Assembly (NCBI RefSeq): GCF_963675165.1
Contig: NC_087377.1
Location: 6,589,122-6,653,121 of the forward strand
Direction: 5' to 3'
DNA from: Halichondria panicea
Lineage: Eukaryota; Porifera; Demospongiae; Suberitida; Halichondriidae
DNA: 64,000 nucleotides
Shown: piece after piece, positions 34,101-45,853 of the stretch
Layout of the letters: each line of letters opens with the position of its first letter
How positions within the stretch are numbered: position 1 is the stretch's first letter
Position numbers and translations under genes: made by a program
Notes under the pieces: model-generated
Databases searched by the model: none
What the model saw: the letters and a program-made list of their open reading frames with translations, nothing else
What the model was told of the DNA's origin: nothing

Positions 34101-37100
34101 ATGGCACATACTGTACACAGGTAAAACAACTCTGGTAAGAAGCTTGCTGAGAGGTCAAGACCAGTCTAATCATCCCAAGGAAAGGTTCTATGAGATACCA
34201 GGGTTCAGGATGTACGAGGCCATTGTGAGGCAAGATAGTGATGACTTTCTCAAGAGAGAGTTCATACAAGCAGTCAAGCAGGACGCTGAGGTGTGTAGCA
34301 ACATGTATGAGTACTCCTAGCTGGTAGCAATAACGTTTATATAGTTGTGCAACCTAAGGTCCGTGTGCACACTGGGGTTATGTCACAATATCAGGTCATG
34401 TCATCAGGTTATGTCACAATATCAGGTTCTGTTTGTTTGCTTGTTTGTTGAAAAACGCCAGTCTATAATAGTCTTTGAGTGATGTCACTGCATGTCCATC
34501 GCTGATCTCAAATAATTTTTTTTCCATTATGAGCCTAATTATTCATCTGTAAATTTTAAATGGCCTACTTTACATTGTACTTAAGGACATTTTTGCTGAC
34601 TTACATGTAGGCGTGAAGACATGAATGATAAATTAAATTTGTTTTGCTCTGTGTACAGTAGTATGTTGTCTCTCGTCTTTCCTCAGGCTCATGCCATAGC
34701 AACCATGGTGGTTCAGCTGATGACGAGTCAAGGTCAGAGTATCAAGGGAATGACCGACAGAGAGCTGCCCAACATCAGGCCACTGTTTGGGGAGAAGAAC
34801 AAAGACATGCACGACTACTACTTGACCACCTATCAGTACATCAAGTGAGTGGGTCAAATATCGTATCTGCATCTCAGTCTTTGTGCACAAGCAAATTGTT
34901 GTATACATGTAGGTGCGCTTATTTCCCTTATTATGTACATGTACGTAAGCTCTTCCCTGTGTGCATTTAAAGTAGTGATGTCACTATCCACAGTACCTCA
35001 ACTACTGTATGTACATACGAGACCACTTCTCGATACCCCCCTCCCCTCCATACACATCACACACATGACGCCTCTATATACATGTACATGCAGTGAGATG
35101 ATCTTCCAGCTGGATAGGACAGACAAGTTGAGTGTGCTGGCCAAAAGTGACCTCACTTTCCTCAACATCTATGACGTGGGAATGAACAAGGCTGTGTTTG
35201 AGATCGTACCCATACTCCATACATGTACCTCACACTACTGTGACAGAATTATCCAGATCAATGCTCTCAATCTGGCCCTCTATGGAACCGATGATGTGCT
35301 ATGTGAGTAGAGTGGTGTGTCCCCTGAATGGTGCTTATGTTGATCCTTATACCTTAAGGTTGCTATTAAAGACGAGTAGTAATTTTGGCGTTTTCAGATT
35401 TTTCTCTGCTTTTAGGGTACTAATTTTGCCGGATTTGCAGCAATATTTGTCTGAAGTATGAATTTTAAGGTTGGAGTCAGATACATGTAGTTAAAAAAAG
35501 GGCTTAGCTTGCTCAGCATACTCTCAAAAGTACATTTTCATTAGAAGAAAGAAAAAAGCGCCATGTGATTCATAATGCATTTTATTACCCTTTCATACAT
35601 CATTAAGGTACTAAAATACATATACAGTAGACTCTCGCTATTCCGGCTCTCTGAAGTACGGCCACCTCGATATACCGGCCATTTGGCTTGGCACGGAATG
35701 CTAGCTATATGTTTACTGCACAAAACTCACCCTGAAGTACGGCCACTTGCTATTCCGTTTACCGGCCAGTACTGGCTGTCCCAAACAAGGTTTTCAATGT
35801 AATTTTATACGTATATTACAGCTGGATATGACATTTTGGGTGTGGTTTAGCAAATAAAATTGGATTACACTTAAATGATTCATTATCCTCGAGACAAGAA
35901 CCGCAAAAGTAGTCATTAGATTCGAGGTAAGGTCGTTTTTAAGCCGCGGCTATTTCCTGAGATACAGCCACCTCGCTATTCCGGCCAAGCTGCATGGTCC
36001 CAAGGGTGACCGGATTAACGAGAGTCTACTGTAACTATTATGTACATAATTATACCTCCCAATTTTCAGAATTGTACATGTTGATGTAAAGGTGCATGTG
36101 TTCAATTGCTTACTTGTGTGATGGGTACACACCTCTTACTTGCAGGCAAGCCACCTCAGATAGAAGCCTCTCCCTCTCTGTGTGACAAATACTCACCAAG
36201 GAATGACCACCAACTGATGACTCTCTCTCCTGCTCGAGACTACTACCTCCAATATGTTTCGGGCATTCAAGGCTACTCTAAGGAGAAACCTAAGTATATT
36301 ATATGTACATGCATGTACAGTACATTCTAGGCAGGTGGCAGCCACACATTTTTTTTCCTTGTGCACAAGCTTTGTCTATCTATACTGTGCATAATTTATT
36401 TTCAGCAAGCAGCATGCATACGTACATATTTATAATTATTATACTTACAACCATTGATTTTTAATAGAGTATGTGTCTGTTTGTCAGTATATCCTACATG
36501 CATAGTACTATACATGTAGTTACATGTATAGTACAATGCTACATGCACTGTACATGCACGTGGCCAATCCTAGCAACTCTAACAAACGGTGCAAATGTTT
36601 TTGTGGTCTGGTATTAATAATGTATGGTGTCTTATCTATACAGTGTACATGTATTATTTCCACTTTTCTTACCTCGTGCAGTACAATAATGGTGGCTACC
36701 AGCAAGGACATGCTACACAATGATGAGGAGGTCACAAAGAGGAAACAAAATGTGTACCGGCAGGTCAGGCGAAGAGCAGAAGAACTCAGGTTGGCAAAGG
36801 TCTTGTACAAAGAGTTTATAGACGTCAATGCCACTGTGGATGACGACAATACGAAAGTCAGAAGTGAGTTCGAAGTATTTAATTGTATCAGAATTGTGGA
36901 ATCAATAATTGATTGTTCAGAAAACGGATGTTTATCGTGTAATTTATAGCAGACTCCTTTGGAGAAATAGGTTTTAGCCTTTGTTATAAGGATTCATTGG
37001 TGACCTTTGAGTACCTTTATACCACGGTTGATCTCTTTCTCAGCTAAGAAGGTGTCCCCACTGTATAATTATGCAACAAGTCATCTTCTAGTACCATGAC

Positions 37101-39710
37101 AGTCTTGTTACGTTTACACACTACACAGAGGCAGTTATGGATATCGTAGATGCTCATAAGGAGCAGTTCGAAGTGGAGGTGCCTCTCAAAGCCCTCTTTC
37201 TACGCTGTTTCCTTCATAACAAGAAGTTGATGTTTATCTCACGGAAGAAGCTGCTGGAGTATGCTAGGATAGTGAATATGAGTAAGTGTTGTGGCTAATG
37301 CGACATACATTGATTTATTTCGCTCAGTGTATTAAAAGATATTGTGTCAATGTGTGTGTGTGTGTGCGTGGGTGTGTGTGTGGTGTGTGTGTGTGCATCA
37401 TTCTGTGTAATCGATACGTTACATGTACTTGTACATGTACAGGTACCAAAGAGTTGGATGATTTCTTGTTAGTCTTTCTCAGTTGTGGTTCACTCTTTTG
37501 CTCACCTGATGGGGTAGTTCCCTTCCTGAAGGAGTACATCATCCTTGACCCACCTGCCTTCATACAGGAGATGGATACTCTATACTACATAGAGTTCCAC
37601 GCTAAGAGTCATCCCGCGGGGTTAGACTCAGAGGTCAGTTGGCTGCTACAATTATTCGTTAGGCATTCACACAATTATATTATCTATAGGCATGCACAAG
37701 TTGTTTTATAATACTTGCCTGCATGTTTACAGTAATATCCTCTTTGTAGGTCCTTTCTCGGCCTATAAACATATTTTTGTCTGTTCGTTATCACACACTA
37801 GCTGTTTAATAACACTTGTGTCAGCTATGTTTACCTACATCTATGTACATGTATGTACATGTAGGTCGAAAAGACGAAGGTTGGGATTGTCACTGAGAGG
37901 TTAGCGAAGAAGATTTGGTCTGCAACAACTGAGGACAAGTTGTCTACTTATCAGTTCTGCTTGAAAGCACTCGAAGCGCTAAACATCATCACAGAAATTA
38001 AGCCAGAATTTCTTCCTCCAAATCTTCAACTGGAGCTACGGGAGTTCGGAAAGTGGTTTTTCATGCCAACTGTTCGCACTGACTATAAACTCGTAGAAAA
38101 AATCAACCCTGATTCTCTATACGTCACTTACGTCACTGATAGTGTGCCTTTCCACAACCTTGGCAAATTTGTTGAGTACCTTCAATCAAGGCATAGTGAA
38201 TCCATAAGGTTAAAGACGTGCAATTCCTACAACATGGTGCAATTTGAATGGGTGAAATCTTCATCAGAAAGTGATCAGGAGTATGATGAAAGTATGGCTA
38301 CCATCAGTATCATCTTCAACAGCAACGCCTACTCTCAAAGTGGAGTTGTCCAAGTTACCGTTGACATGGAACCAGATCATGAGAACAGCAGTGTAAAGCC
38401 TCACATCTACAGTGTTATCAAGACAGCCTGTGTGGTCATATTTCACCAGATGGCCCCGAATTTCCAATACAAGCTTGCAGTCCCTTGCCCACTCCAATCT
38501 ACAAACCCTTCAAAGAGACAGAAGCGTCATCTGTTGCCATTCCAGATCAAGAGGACCAGTGGTATTGGAATGTATTGCTTGGAATGCGAGCAATACACTA
38601 GTGAAGCTGAGGAAAAGAGGCTGCCGTGGGTGACAGCTGCGTATCAAGGCCCTGCAACGTATTCTGTCTACCATGAAGGTAAGCTTTAACAGTTTCTGTA
38701 CTCACTTTAACATCAGTTTAGGTTAGCTAGTAAATTGCTGAAATGACATGTACGTAGTAATCATTTTATTCTTTTTCCTTGTAGATGTCTTGACATTTGA
38801 GCGACTGAAAGCCATATCTGATAATGTTGTGAAACACAAACCCCAGAGAGATCTCCGAAAGCTGGCGAAAGAACTGGGAAAGTCTGAAGAGGTAAAATTA
38901 CATCTTAGTTTAAGGTTACGATACAATGTTGCTCATAAATTATGTTTTGTGAGAAAGAGAGACATTGCTTTCTATTCTTTTATGTGTTTATACTGTTGCA
39001 CTAATAAAAGTAACTACTATACAGCGCTTGCTAGCTAACTAGATGGCAAAAGTGGTAAAGATCGTGTGGTCACAATTAATATATATATCCGATTTTAGTC
39101 TTCAAATGTTAGGGAAAAAATACTCAAACAAGAACTAAACAATGACCTCGAGCTACTAGCAATTTATGATATTCGTGAGGGCGGCTCGAAGAGTCCTTGC
39201 TTCTCTCATCTACAAACTGAAGAAAAATGCCAGAGTTTACTAGCTGGTTGGCTATTTTCCTACTTCTACACGTGCTAATTCGATTGCATGCTTTTGAAGA
39301 AATTGTTTCCAGCCGCCTTACCTCTTTCCTCGTTAACTGCCCTGTTTGGCAAAGAGCATGCAATTTCTAGCATAAAACGACGACCAGTCAAAACAGCTTG
39401 ATTACTACTAGATATTTACTGCAAAGCGTACATGTACATACGCTCATAATTATATCCGGTACCTAATCATACAATGGATGTGTATGGATGTGTGCTCTGG
39501 TCACTATGTGTGCCCCCCCCCCACACACAGCAATTTGATGATGTTGGCTCGAAGTCAATGGCTGAGCACTTTTTTGAATTTTTCGTTGATTGGTCGAGAT
39601 CAAGGGAAAATGTATCGGCAATCGATTTGGCTGAGATTCTAGACAAATGTGGTATCTTCGTTGAGGCAACTCGTCTGGATCGTTTAGGTAAGTCGTGCAT
39701 TGTGCGGTAG
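25177..39710 (+). CDS. Death-ankyrin-coiled coil-Roc/COR-Death protein (30 exons)
   Basis: Exons: 25177-25198, 26253-26507, 26723-26835, 26923-27067, 27868-28074, 28313-28431, 28688-28894, 29052-29150, 29382-29483, 29656-29748, 29877-30063, 30275-30372, 30513-30611, 30916-31008, 31145-31195, 31358-31540, 31781-31940, 33057-33124, 33448-33571, 33818-33922, 34121-34290, 34687-34844, 35094-35302, 36146-36293, 36682-36863, 37129-37281, 37443-37633, 37865-38678, 38785-38891, 39531-39710; 4,842 nt, 1,613 residues, every phase consistent. Domains: Death 8-92 (HKWFDIGLALGLN); about 11 ankyrin repeats 248-613; coiled coil about 640-800; Roc-like GTPase from about 830, with P-loop GLPYSGKT at 839-846, DVG at 980-982 and ATSKD at 1077-1081; COR-like region about 1130-1518; second Death domain 1519-1604 split over the last two exons (LRKLAKELGKSEE; EILDKCGIFVEA). 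It resembles DAPK1 without the kinase. A cytosolic signalling scaffold is likely. The last exon reads through a GTAAGT donor to TAG; a further exon is possible. Confidence 0.88.
30064..30274 (+). other. GC-AG intron within the ankyrin region
   Basis: Exon 11 ends GACAATGAAG and the intron begins GCGAGT; the acceptor is ACACAG before 30,275. Joining here restores the canonical ankyrin junction DNEGLTALMIAAREG in phase. No GT donor nearby gives the correct frame. Confidence 0.75.
32484..32872. repeat. MITE, TACCGTATATGCTTGATCAGAGGC family
   Basis: Left TACCGTATATGCTTGATCAG and right CTGATCAAGCATATACGGTA are perfectly inverted at the tips, with TA at both edges. 'tagtagcc' motifs recur inside. 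It is in intron 17 of the Death/ankyrin/Roc gene, together with poly-C tracts and diverged repeats between 31,975 and 32,230. Confidence 0.85.
35625..36031. repeat. Pogo/Tigger-like MITE in intron 23
   Basis: The left end is CAGTAGACTCTCGCTATTCC and the right end is GGATTAACGAGAGTCTACTG, flanked on both sides by TA (35,623-35,624 and 36,032-36,033). CAGT..ACTCTCG termini with TA duplication are typical of pogo/Tigger elements. It is 407 bp with no transposase. Confidence 0.8.
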
Positions 39711-40452
39711 TTGATATCTGGTCTAACAGAGCGTAAGGAAACTGTGTGTAGTTTTACCGAGTTGTTATATACGTATACAGTGTAGTTGCTTCTATGGCTC
39801 CCCCTTTCCCTTTCCATTATGCAATGAGATCTTAAAGTCCTTTATTGGCAACCAAAGTTTCAACGGTTTTACTGAATACAGGGTGTCATACAGGATTTTG
39901 AAGTAGAGGGGGGAAATAAGGCACGCGGACAGCTAGGAAAACCCGGGGGGCATGCCCCCTAGAAAATGTTTGTTAGTTAGGTGGGGGGTTTTAGGTGAAT
40001 TCTGTTGGTTTTTGAGGTTGCCTTTGCATATACTCAGTCATACAACTAGTACCTGAATGCAAATTTTAGGGGAGGGGGCCTTTTCCCCCCGTAACACCCT
40101 GGAATAACAGTCAATGTTGACTCAACTCATTGTCTCTGCACACACAAACATACAGTGCTCAGAAAGAACCCAAAAGACCCATTGACTCAGTGATGATAGA
40201 CTGAATTGACTCTGCTTTACTTGTTCCTTCTTGAATTCCTTTTAGTTATAATTATAATCTTCCAGAGGTTCTATTCAAATTCGTTCTACACAATCCATCA
40301 TAATTATAATTATGTTGCTTCAATACTCAAAATAATATATAACATTCATGCATGATATTATAATTAGCTTGTCTTTACTTCTCTAATGCTGCTACTGCAC
40401 TTCAATCTTGACTGACTGGTCACCATTATTTTATTGAATGGTTACCTCAGCT
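39711..40452. other. Convergent intergenic region
   Basis: This separates the 3' ends of the Death/ankyrin/Roc gene (plus) and the His-rich gene (minus). A G/C-homopolymer-rich stretch (39,890-40,100, 'aaggcacgcgg', 'gggggcatgcccc') resembles the poly-C-bearing repeat at 31,970-32,230. No gene is seen. Confidence 0.5.
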
Positions 40453-42189
40453 TTATGTCTTTATCGGTAATGTTTGTGTTGTGTACGATGTGTGAGGCTT
40501 CATTGATAGTTCGTATTGTTTATCCTGCACATTAGTTTGTTTGCTACCAGCGAGTTGATTGAGTAACCCTTTCAATTTTTCTCCCACGCGAGCACTGACT
40601 ATTTTCTTGGTCGACTTGACTGTCTTTTGCTCAGGAAGGTACACATGATAGTGCCCATCCCCCTCTGTGCTTTTGTGCTGTGTGTCTGTGTGTGGAGATA
40701 AATGATAGTGTATTTCGACTGGTCCACTGTTGTGATCTTGAGGCACACGGTCGAGGCTGGGTTCATCTGATGCCGGGTCGACGTAGTAATGAATGTTTTG
40801 AGGTCGTTGTACTGTTAAAGAAGGGTGTGAGGTACTCTCTCTGTTTTCATGTACATGTACGTTCACTGGTAAAACAGCGTGACGTGTATAGGTATCATAA
40901 TGATATTGATCCAAGAGAGATTGTAGACGATCTAGGAGCTCATTTCGAGTCGTACTGTACCTCATCGGAGCATTATAAAGTGGTAGCAATGGTGGTGGAG
41001 CTTGTAGTAAATCACCATATCTTGTATCCATTTCTCCGAGTGGGCTATTGTATGGGTATTTAGGGTGAAGGGGGTTAGACAGAGGGTTAATCCTATTGAG
41101 TCGTTGATAGAGAAGTTGTGGATAACTCACAGGTTGTCTTTTGTACATAGCACTCATTGGGTCGTATGGCATTGAATAGCCGGGTTGCTTCATCAGTTGA
41201 TTGTAGACCATTGCTTTGAGGTGCTCCAATTGCCTGATGTAGGGTACAATGTAGGTTACATGTTGTGCATCATTCAAATTCGAATTTCGACCATTCTGCA
41301 GCTGACGTAGAGCGTTTCCAAACATTGAGTAAGTGTCTTCAATTTGTTTTATGTTCTGAACTGGGTACATATTGTTGCCTCCATTCGGTGTATTGGTAGG
41401 AGGTGGTGTTACAGTATTCTGTGTGCCTAATGGCGGACCATTTGTTATCTTTCGCTGTGGTGGTGGTTGGTACAGAACTGGTACAGGAGGGAGGAATGGG
41501 AATCGATTGTATGGAAACGCATTATACGGGGAGTATCCAAGTCCTGGTATTGGGTAAGGACCTCCTTGCCAGTTGTTTTGTATTGGCAACTTTCCGACTG
41601 GAACTTGATTTCCAGGTGTATTGACTTGTTTATTGTTTTTGTTTCCTGTTGGTTTGTGTTCCAGTGTGTGCGTAACAGTGTTAGCATTACCTTTAGTACT
41701 ATGAACTTTATTTTGGTGATGTCGTTTCTTGTGTCCGTTGCTGCCTTTGTTTCTCTCGTAGCCTGATTCTAACTGTTCTTCAAGTCGATGTCTTTTACGC
41801 CCTTTTCTAAACTGACGACGACTTCCCAGTTTGCCACGAGAATGATGATGTTCTTTATAATTATTTTCTTGAGAGCTTAACTCCTTATCCGATTTATTGT
41901 GGTGGTGATGATGTCTGTAGTCTGAGTTTTCTTCACTGGTTGAACCACGTGCAGAGGCTGCAACTAATTTTGTATTTTCATCAACATGCTGACTTTGTGA
42001 GAACTTTTCCAGCTGATTACTTGCATCTCTCATATTGTTGTTGTTGATTGCTGCAGTTAGCTCCAGTCCTTTGTTGGTGTATCTACCTTTCGTGGGTCTA
42101 GCATAGTTAGGATGCCATTGTGGAGAAGATTCCGAACTTGTAGCTAACGCTACAGATATGATTAGTACTACTAGAAGATATAACTTCAT
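40453..42189 (-). CDS. Secreted His/Pro-rich disordered protein, tail-only relative of the DERM genes
   Basis: Single open frame of 578 residues. A signal peptide occupies about 1-19 (MKLYLLVVLIISVALATSS). It is followed by an Asn/Ser-rich region, His runs at 93-97 and 114-116, a basic stretch 119-134, a Pro/Asn/Tyr-rich middle (190-430) and three alternating His strands near the C-terminus: VNVHVHE (442-448), VEIHYHL (491-497) and GHYHVYLP (512-519). It ends with a short amphipathic segment (EKLKGLLNQLAG, 537-548) and a Ser/Thr tail. The His clusters, strands and Leu-rich end recur in the tails of the DERM genes at 52,081 and 54,110. It therefore looks like that tail with its own signal peptide and no DERM domain. 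Spaced histidines suggest metal or pH-dependent binding in the matrix, which is inference. Its upstream two-thirds is duplicated at 46,030-50,104. Confidence 0.82.
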   Translation of the reverse strand: MKLYLLVVLIISVALATSSESSPQWHPNYARPTKGRYTNKGLELTAAINNNNMRDASNQLEKFSQSQHVDENTKLVAASARGSTSEENSDYRHHHHHNKSDKELSSQENNYKEHHHSRGKLGSRRQFRKGRKRHRLEEQLESGYERNKGSNGHKKRHHQNKVHSTKGNANTVTHTLEHKPTGNKNNKQVNTPGNQVPVGKLPIQNNWQGGPYPIPGLGYSPYNAFPYNRFPFLPPVPVLYQPPPQRKITNGPPLGTQNTVTPPPTNTPNGGNNMYPVQNIKQIEDTYSMFGNALRQLQNGRNSNLNDAQHVTYIVPYIRQLEHLKAMVYNQLMKQPGYSMPYDPMSAMYKRQPVSYPQLLYQRLNRINPLSNPLHPKYPYNSPLGEMDTRYGDLLQAPPPLLPLYNAPMRYSTTRNELLDRLQSLLDQYHYDTYTRHAVLPVNVHVHENRESTSHPSLTVQRPQNIHYYVDPASDEPSLDRVPQDHNSGPVEIHYHLSPHTDTQHKSTEGDGHYHVYLPEQKTVKSTKKIVSARVGEKLKGLLNQLAGSKQTNVQDKQYELSMKPHTSYTTQTLPIKT

Positions 42190-42536
42190 TTCGCTCTAAT
42201 GATCTGACTATAGAGCTGCACACTTGCTTGGTTCAGTAATACAGTCGTATAGCTGTTGTGAAACAATCATATCGAATGACTAATGAAAAATGTTGTTGTT
42301 ATACTTCCATTCACACTGGATGGGATGTTGACTTATAAACTACTTATTGATCTACTGAATAGCACTTCCTTTTTGCTAATAATAATAATTATTGCTGAGT
42401 GTATTAGTTTGTACATTTGTAATAATTATTGTCAGAAGAACTTTTCATTATCCCACATGTATTATGATTGCATGTATACACTCAATGATTCTATTTCAGT
42501 TTTCTAATCGCCATGAGTTAGTTCGAGTTAGTTTCC

Positions 42537-43614
42537 TCACCCCCATGGGTTAAGATTTGCTAACATGTCGTAGGGCACAAAAAAGAAATGACGACTTTTT
42601 ACAGCTGGTGGCTGATTTGGCTCTTGTTTTGCTGTGTACTTACATTCAAACATCTGCCATGCTCTATCCCTGTGTATAGAAAATGCATGTGTATATAGCA
42701 ATGCATGGTACCTCATTTATTATAGTTGTTACATTTCGTACTGATATATGTTCAGCTCATTGTTCATTGCTGAGATTGAATTCTTGATACATATAGTAAA
42801 AGTATGTGTGTGCATACCTATTATTGATGTGTTGTAAAGTGTGAAGTCCTACAATCGCTCCTTCTTTGAACGTTTCGTGGTCGAACTTTGACCCATATAT
42901 GTTTAGCTTCTTTGTCTTTTTGCAGTCGGTAGTGGTATAACCCGGAGCCTGACAGCACTTTAGTTTCCATCTTCTGTCCTCTTTGGCATTTAAATGCACA
43001 CTCTATATAGTTGTAGTAAGTAGTTAATAGCGAGATGCAACTGACATTAACAACAATAAACGGTAAAAAATTTTCGTCACTCCAGTAGCTTGTACCTTAA
43101 TCCCAGTCAAGACGAAGTTGGCTGGACACTTTTTGTCAATAGGTCCTCCCCACTTATTGATATATGGAGTCCAGCTGCAGTCGCTCATAGGTTTATTGGC
43201 CACCTTACGACAGTCCCACTTCCATCTCCTGTCTCTCCTCCAGTTAATGAAGACGCTCTTCACTCTATACAGAGCCTCTCCATTATTGCTGTTGCACTCA
43301 ACAGAGAGTGGACCGTCTCCTAAGTTATCCCACTTCTGCTGGTTCTGTTTCTCAACATTTATCATTTTCTGTGTAAACTAGATACACATGCATGTGCACC
43401 AAATTAATAGCTGCAATAAAATTATGTGCAGGATTTTTTGTGAATGTAAGCATAATTATTCCCATGTACTTACTTTGTCATCATGGTCATCTTCTCCCAA
43501 GATAGAAGCTAGATCTATCTTTCTCTGTGCTTGTACATCTTGTTCTTTATCTGCGTTGCTTTTTAAAGCCAAACATGTCAGAACAATTACCAAAAGCATA
43601 ATGCAGAGTTTCAT
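42537..43614 (-). CDS. Secreted dermatopontin-domain protein E (short tail)
   Basis: Four exons: 43474-43614, 43096-43368, 42818-43002, 42537-42669; 732 nt, 243 residues, phases consistent. A signal peptide (MKLCIMLLVIVLTCLALKSN) is followed by an acidic linker ending EDDHDDK, then a DERM domain from about 50 to 207. DERM landmarks are KWDNLGDGPLSVEC, RDRRWKWDC, CSWTPYINKWGGP, CPANFVLTGIK joined to SVHLNAKEDRRW, CCQAPGYTTTDC, and RDRAWQMFEC on the last exon. The tail is only about 36 residues and ends LANLNPWG. Dermatopontin-type domains bind matrix components such as proteoglycans and collagen and are secreted. The near-identical gene at 50,458-51,573 is its tandem duplicate. Confidence 0.88.
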
Positions 43615-43847
43615 TATTTCTCACAATTCTGCTAAACTGTTAATACGTCTATTAAATTTGATCATGGGTTTCGTATTAGCAATAGGATATGCATGACATT
43701 GTGTGTATAGTTCCTGTTCCTAACTGAAAGTTAAGTTTTTAAATGGTTCATGCATGTTACTGTTGGTGGTGTTTGCATGCATAATTAAAAATTATATTAT
43801 ATGCTCCAAAATTCATTGTGAAAAATCTATGGCATATTACAGTTTAT

Positions 43848-44068
43848 TACCGTATATCGGGTAATTTTTGTTGGTGCAAATTTTCGTATAAAGTAGCTAT
43901 AATAATATGTACCCATTTGGTATTCAAATATTTGTACAGCTCAGGATGTGACGTTGAATCTATTGCGGTAGGATAATTTCTTAGTTTTAATTTTCGTATA
44001 ATAATTATACTCTTCAATACGAAATATACGAAAATTTCCACCATATGAAAATAACCCGCTATACGGTA
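43848..44068. repeat. MITE, TACCGTATAGCGGG family, duplication unit 1
   Basis: Left TACCGTATATCGGGTAATTT, right AAATAACCCGCTATACGGTA, with TA at the edges. The same insertion, slightly shorter, is at the equivalent place in unit 2 (51,798-51,990), so it was present before the tandem duplication. Confidence 0.85.
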
Positions 44069-44156
44069 TTTATAATAATTAGCACAAATGCAATGTTCGT
44101 ACACTAGCAATACGGACCTTGCTTATAGCCATAAGGTCATTACTATATCAGTTCAG

Positions 44157-45853
44157 TCAGTCCTCTAGCAAGGAGGAGCCCTTTCTTGCTAATTCCCTAA
44201 GCAATCCTTCGATAGAGTTCTCCTGAACCTTCTGTCTCTCTTTTGCATTCGTCCTATTTAGTGGTGCACTGTACTTCATTCCACTTTCCCCTTTATTCAC
44301 CCCAGGTATTGGTACATCATAGTGCAGGTCAGCTGGCGTTTTTGAGTTATCTGATGGCAGTTGCACATGATAGTGTGTCCTTTGCGGAGGTTTAGGGGGT
44401 TCGGTGTAGCGAATTTTGGGTGCTCCCATATCAGGTCTTGGATATACAGTGAACAGTCCAGGGGTGTTCCCTTTAGTTGGATAGATGTGAATGTGCCGCT
44501 CGTGGGGTTGTTTAGGAATAGTTTGCTTGTATTGTAGACTGTAAGGGGTGAATGTTTATTGAAACGACGAGACGAATCAAAACGGGGAATAATCGTAATT
44601 ATGTGACCAACATTGCTTGATGGAAGTAGTTGCAGATTTTTCTCATGCTTTGAAGAGAGGTCTGGATGTTTACTGGTACCTGGTGGCACTGGAAGTAATC
44701 TAGGTGGCCTGTTTCGTTTACGATTGACTAAACTCTCGTCTTTTTGTACAACATGTGTCATTTTGTTCACTTTCCTATCTCCCCTCATTGGATCGACCTC
44801 TATTGTGTAGTCACCCTCATTCGTCATTGGGCTAGGATAAGTAGTGTACGTATGACTTTTATGCTCTGAAGACAGAGAAGGACTCGGCTTCTTCATATCA
44901 AGTACGAGTGACGGTCATTAGGGGGATGGTTTGGTGGATTTTGATCTTTAATCAAAGGCAGATTTTGAGTTTCTTGGGTACATTTTGGCGATCCAAAGTT
45001 ACATTCGAAAACTTGCCACATACGGTCACTATAATAAGAATGACACACATAATACAGTGTAGTTTAATAACCAAAAGTGACATTGTATGAACACGTAATT
45101 TATGATGCATGTTTTGATGTCAAAGGCACTTACTTTTTGGGATTTTCCAGGCTTTGAATACCCACGAACACTGAACAGATGGTTCAGCTCCCTCAAGGCT
45201 TGCCTTATAGTCTATATTCCCATGGTAACTGTTCAACTTCTCAGAGACTCCGCAACTTTTTGTGATGTGTCCACGAGCTTTACAACATTTTACTTTCCAC
45301 TTGCGGTCACCTTTAGACCCGTGAGTCCTACTCTTTACTCCCGCCATGACCTTATTTTTTGGGCAAATGAAGCTGATTGGTCCATTCCGTTTGTTTACTT
45401 CTTTGCTCCATTCATAATCAGTTAGTGCCACAACAGTCCCATTTGTACTGGCGATCATTGTTCTTTTTGCTAAACTTGCTTCTCACTCGAACCAAAGCTT
45501 CTCCTTTTTCAGTATCACAGTCCACCTTCAGAGGACGGTTGAGGTTGTTGTCCCATTTAATCAAACTCTTGTCACTCTCTTCCTCGCTCTGTGGATGGCT
45601 ACTCTGCAGCTAGGGAGAAATAAATTTGTGCTTAGCTTCCCCTTATACTATAGGCTAGTATACTATAGGCTAAACAATCTCTTAATGTGTTATTACTCAC
45701 CTCAGCCACCTGTGAATTTCTTCCCATTATGTCCTGTTGTTCTTGCAGTCTCAGAAGTCTGTTAACTACCAATGCCTTCTCCATGTTAGTGAGCTGTGCT
45801 GTTCCGAAACCTAATAGAGCTGCCATTACACACATTCGTGCAATGAGCTCCAT
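44157..45853 (-). pseudogene. Broken DERM gene with His/Pro-rich tail (F; duplicate of 52,081-53,791)
   Basis: Exon positions match the intact gene H: signal exon 45701-45853 (intact, MELIARMCVMAALLGFGTAQ), DERM exon about 45134-45609 and tail exon 44157-45028. Lesions relative to H: a deletion of about 20 bp in the DERM exon that removes the GVTKREV region and shifts frame; Cys to Tyr just after it (DYEWSKE for DCEWSKE); a 5-bp insertion near the exon's end; and two or more single-base losses in the tail exon, such as in the G run at 44,550. The splice sites still look normal. With several independent frame breaks it is very unlikely to make the H-type protein. Confidence 0.85.

Noticed and set aside
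37324-37563. Minus-strand frame rich in His/Thr/Pro
   Set aside because: Produced by the (GT)n microsatellite and the antisense of exon 27.
39060-39400. A missing exon between the two halves of the C-terminal Death domain
   Set aside because: No frame with plausible splice sites was found, and direct joining of 38,891 to 39,531 already gives a complete Death-domain pattern.
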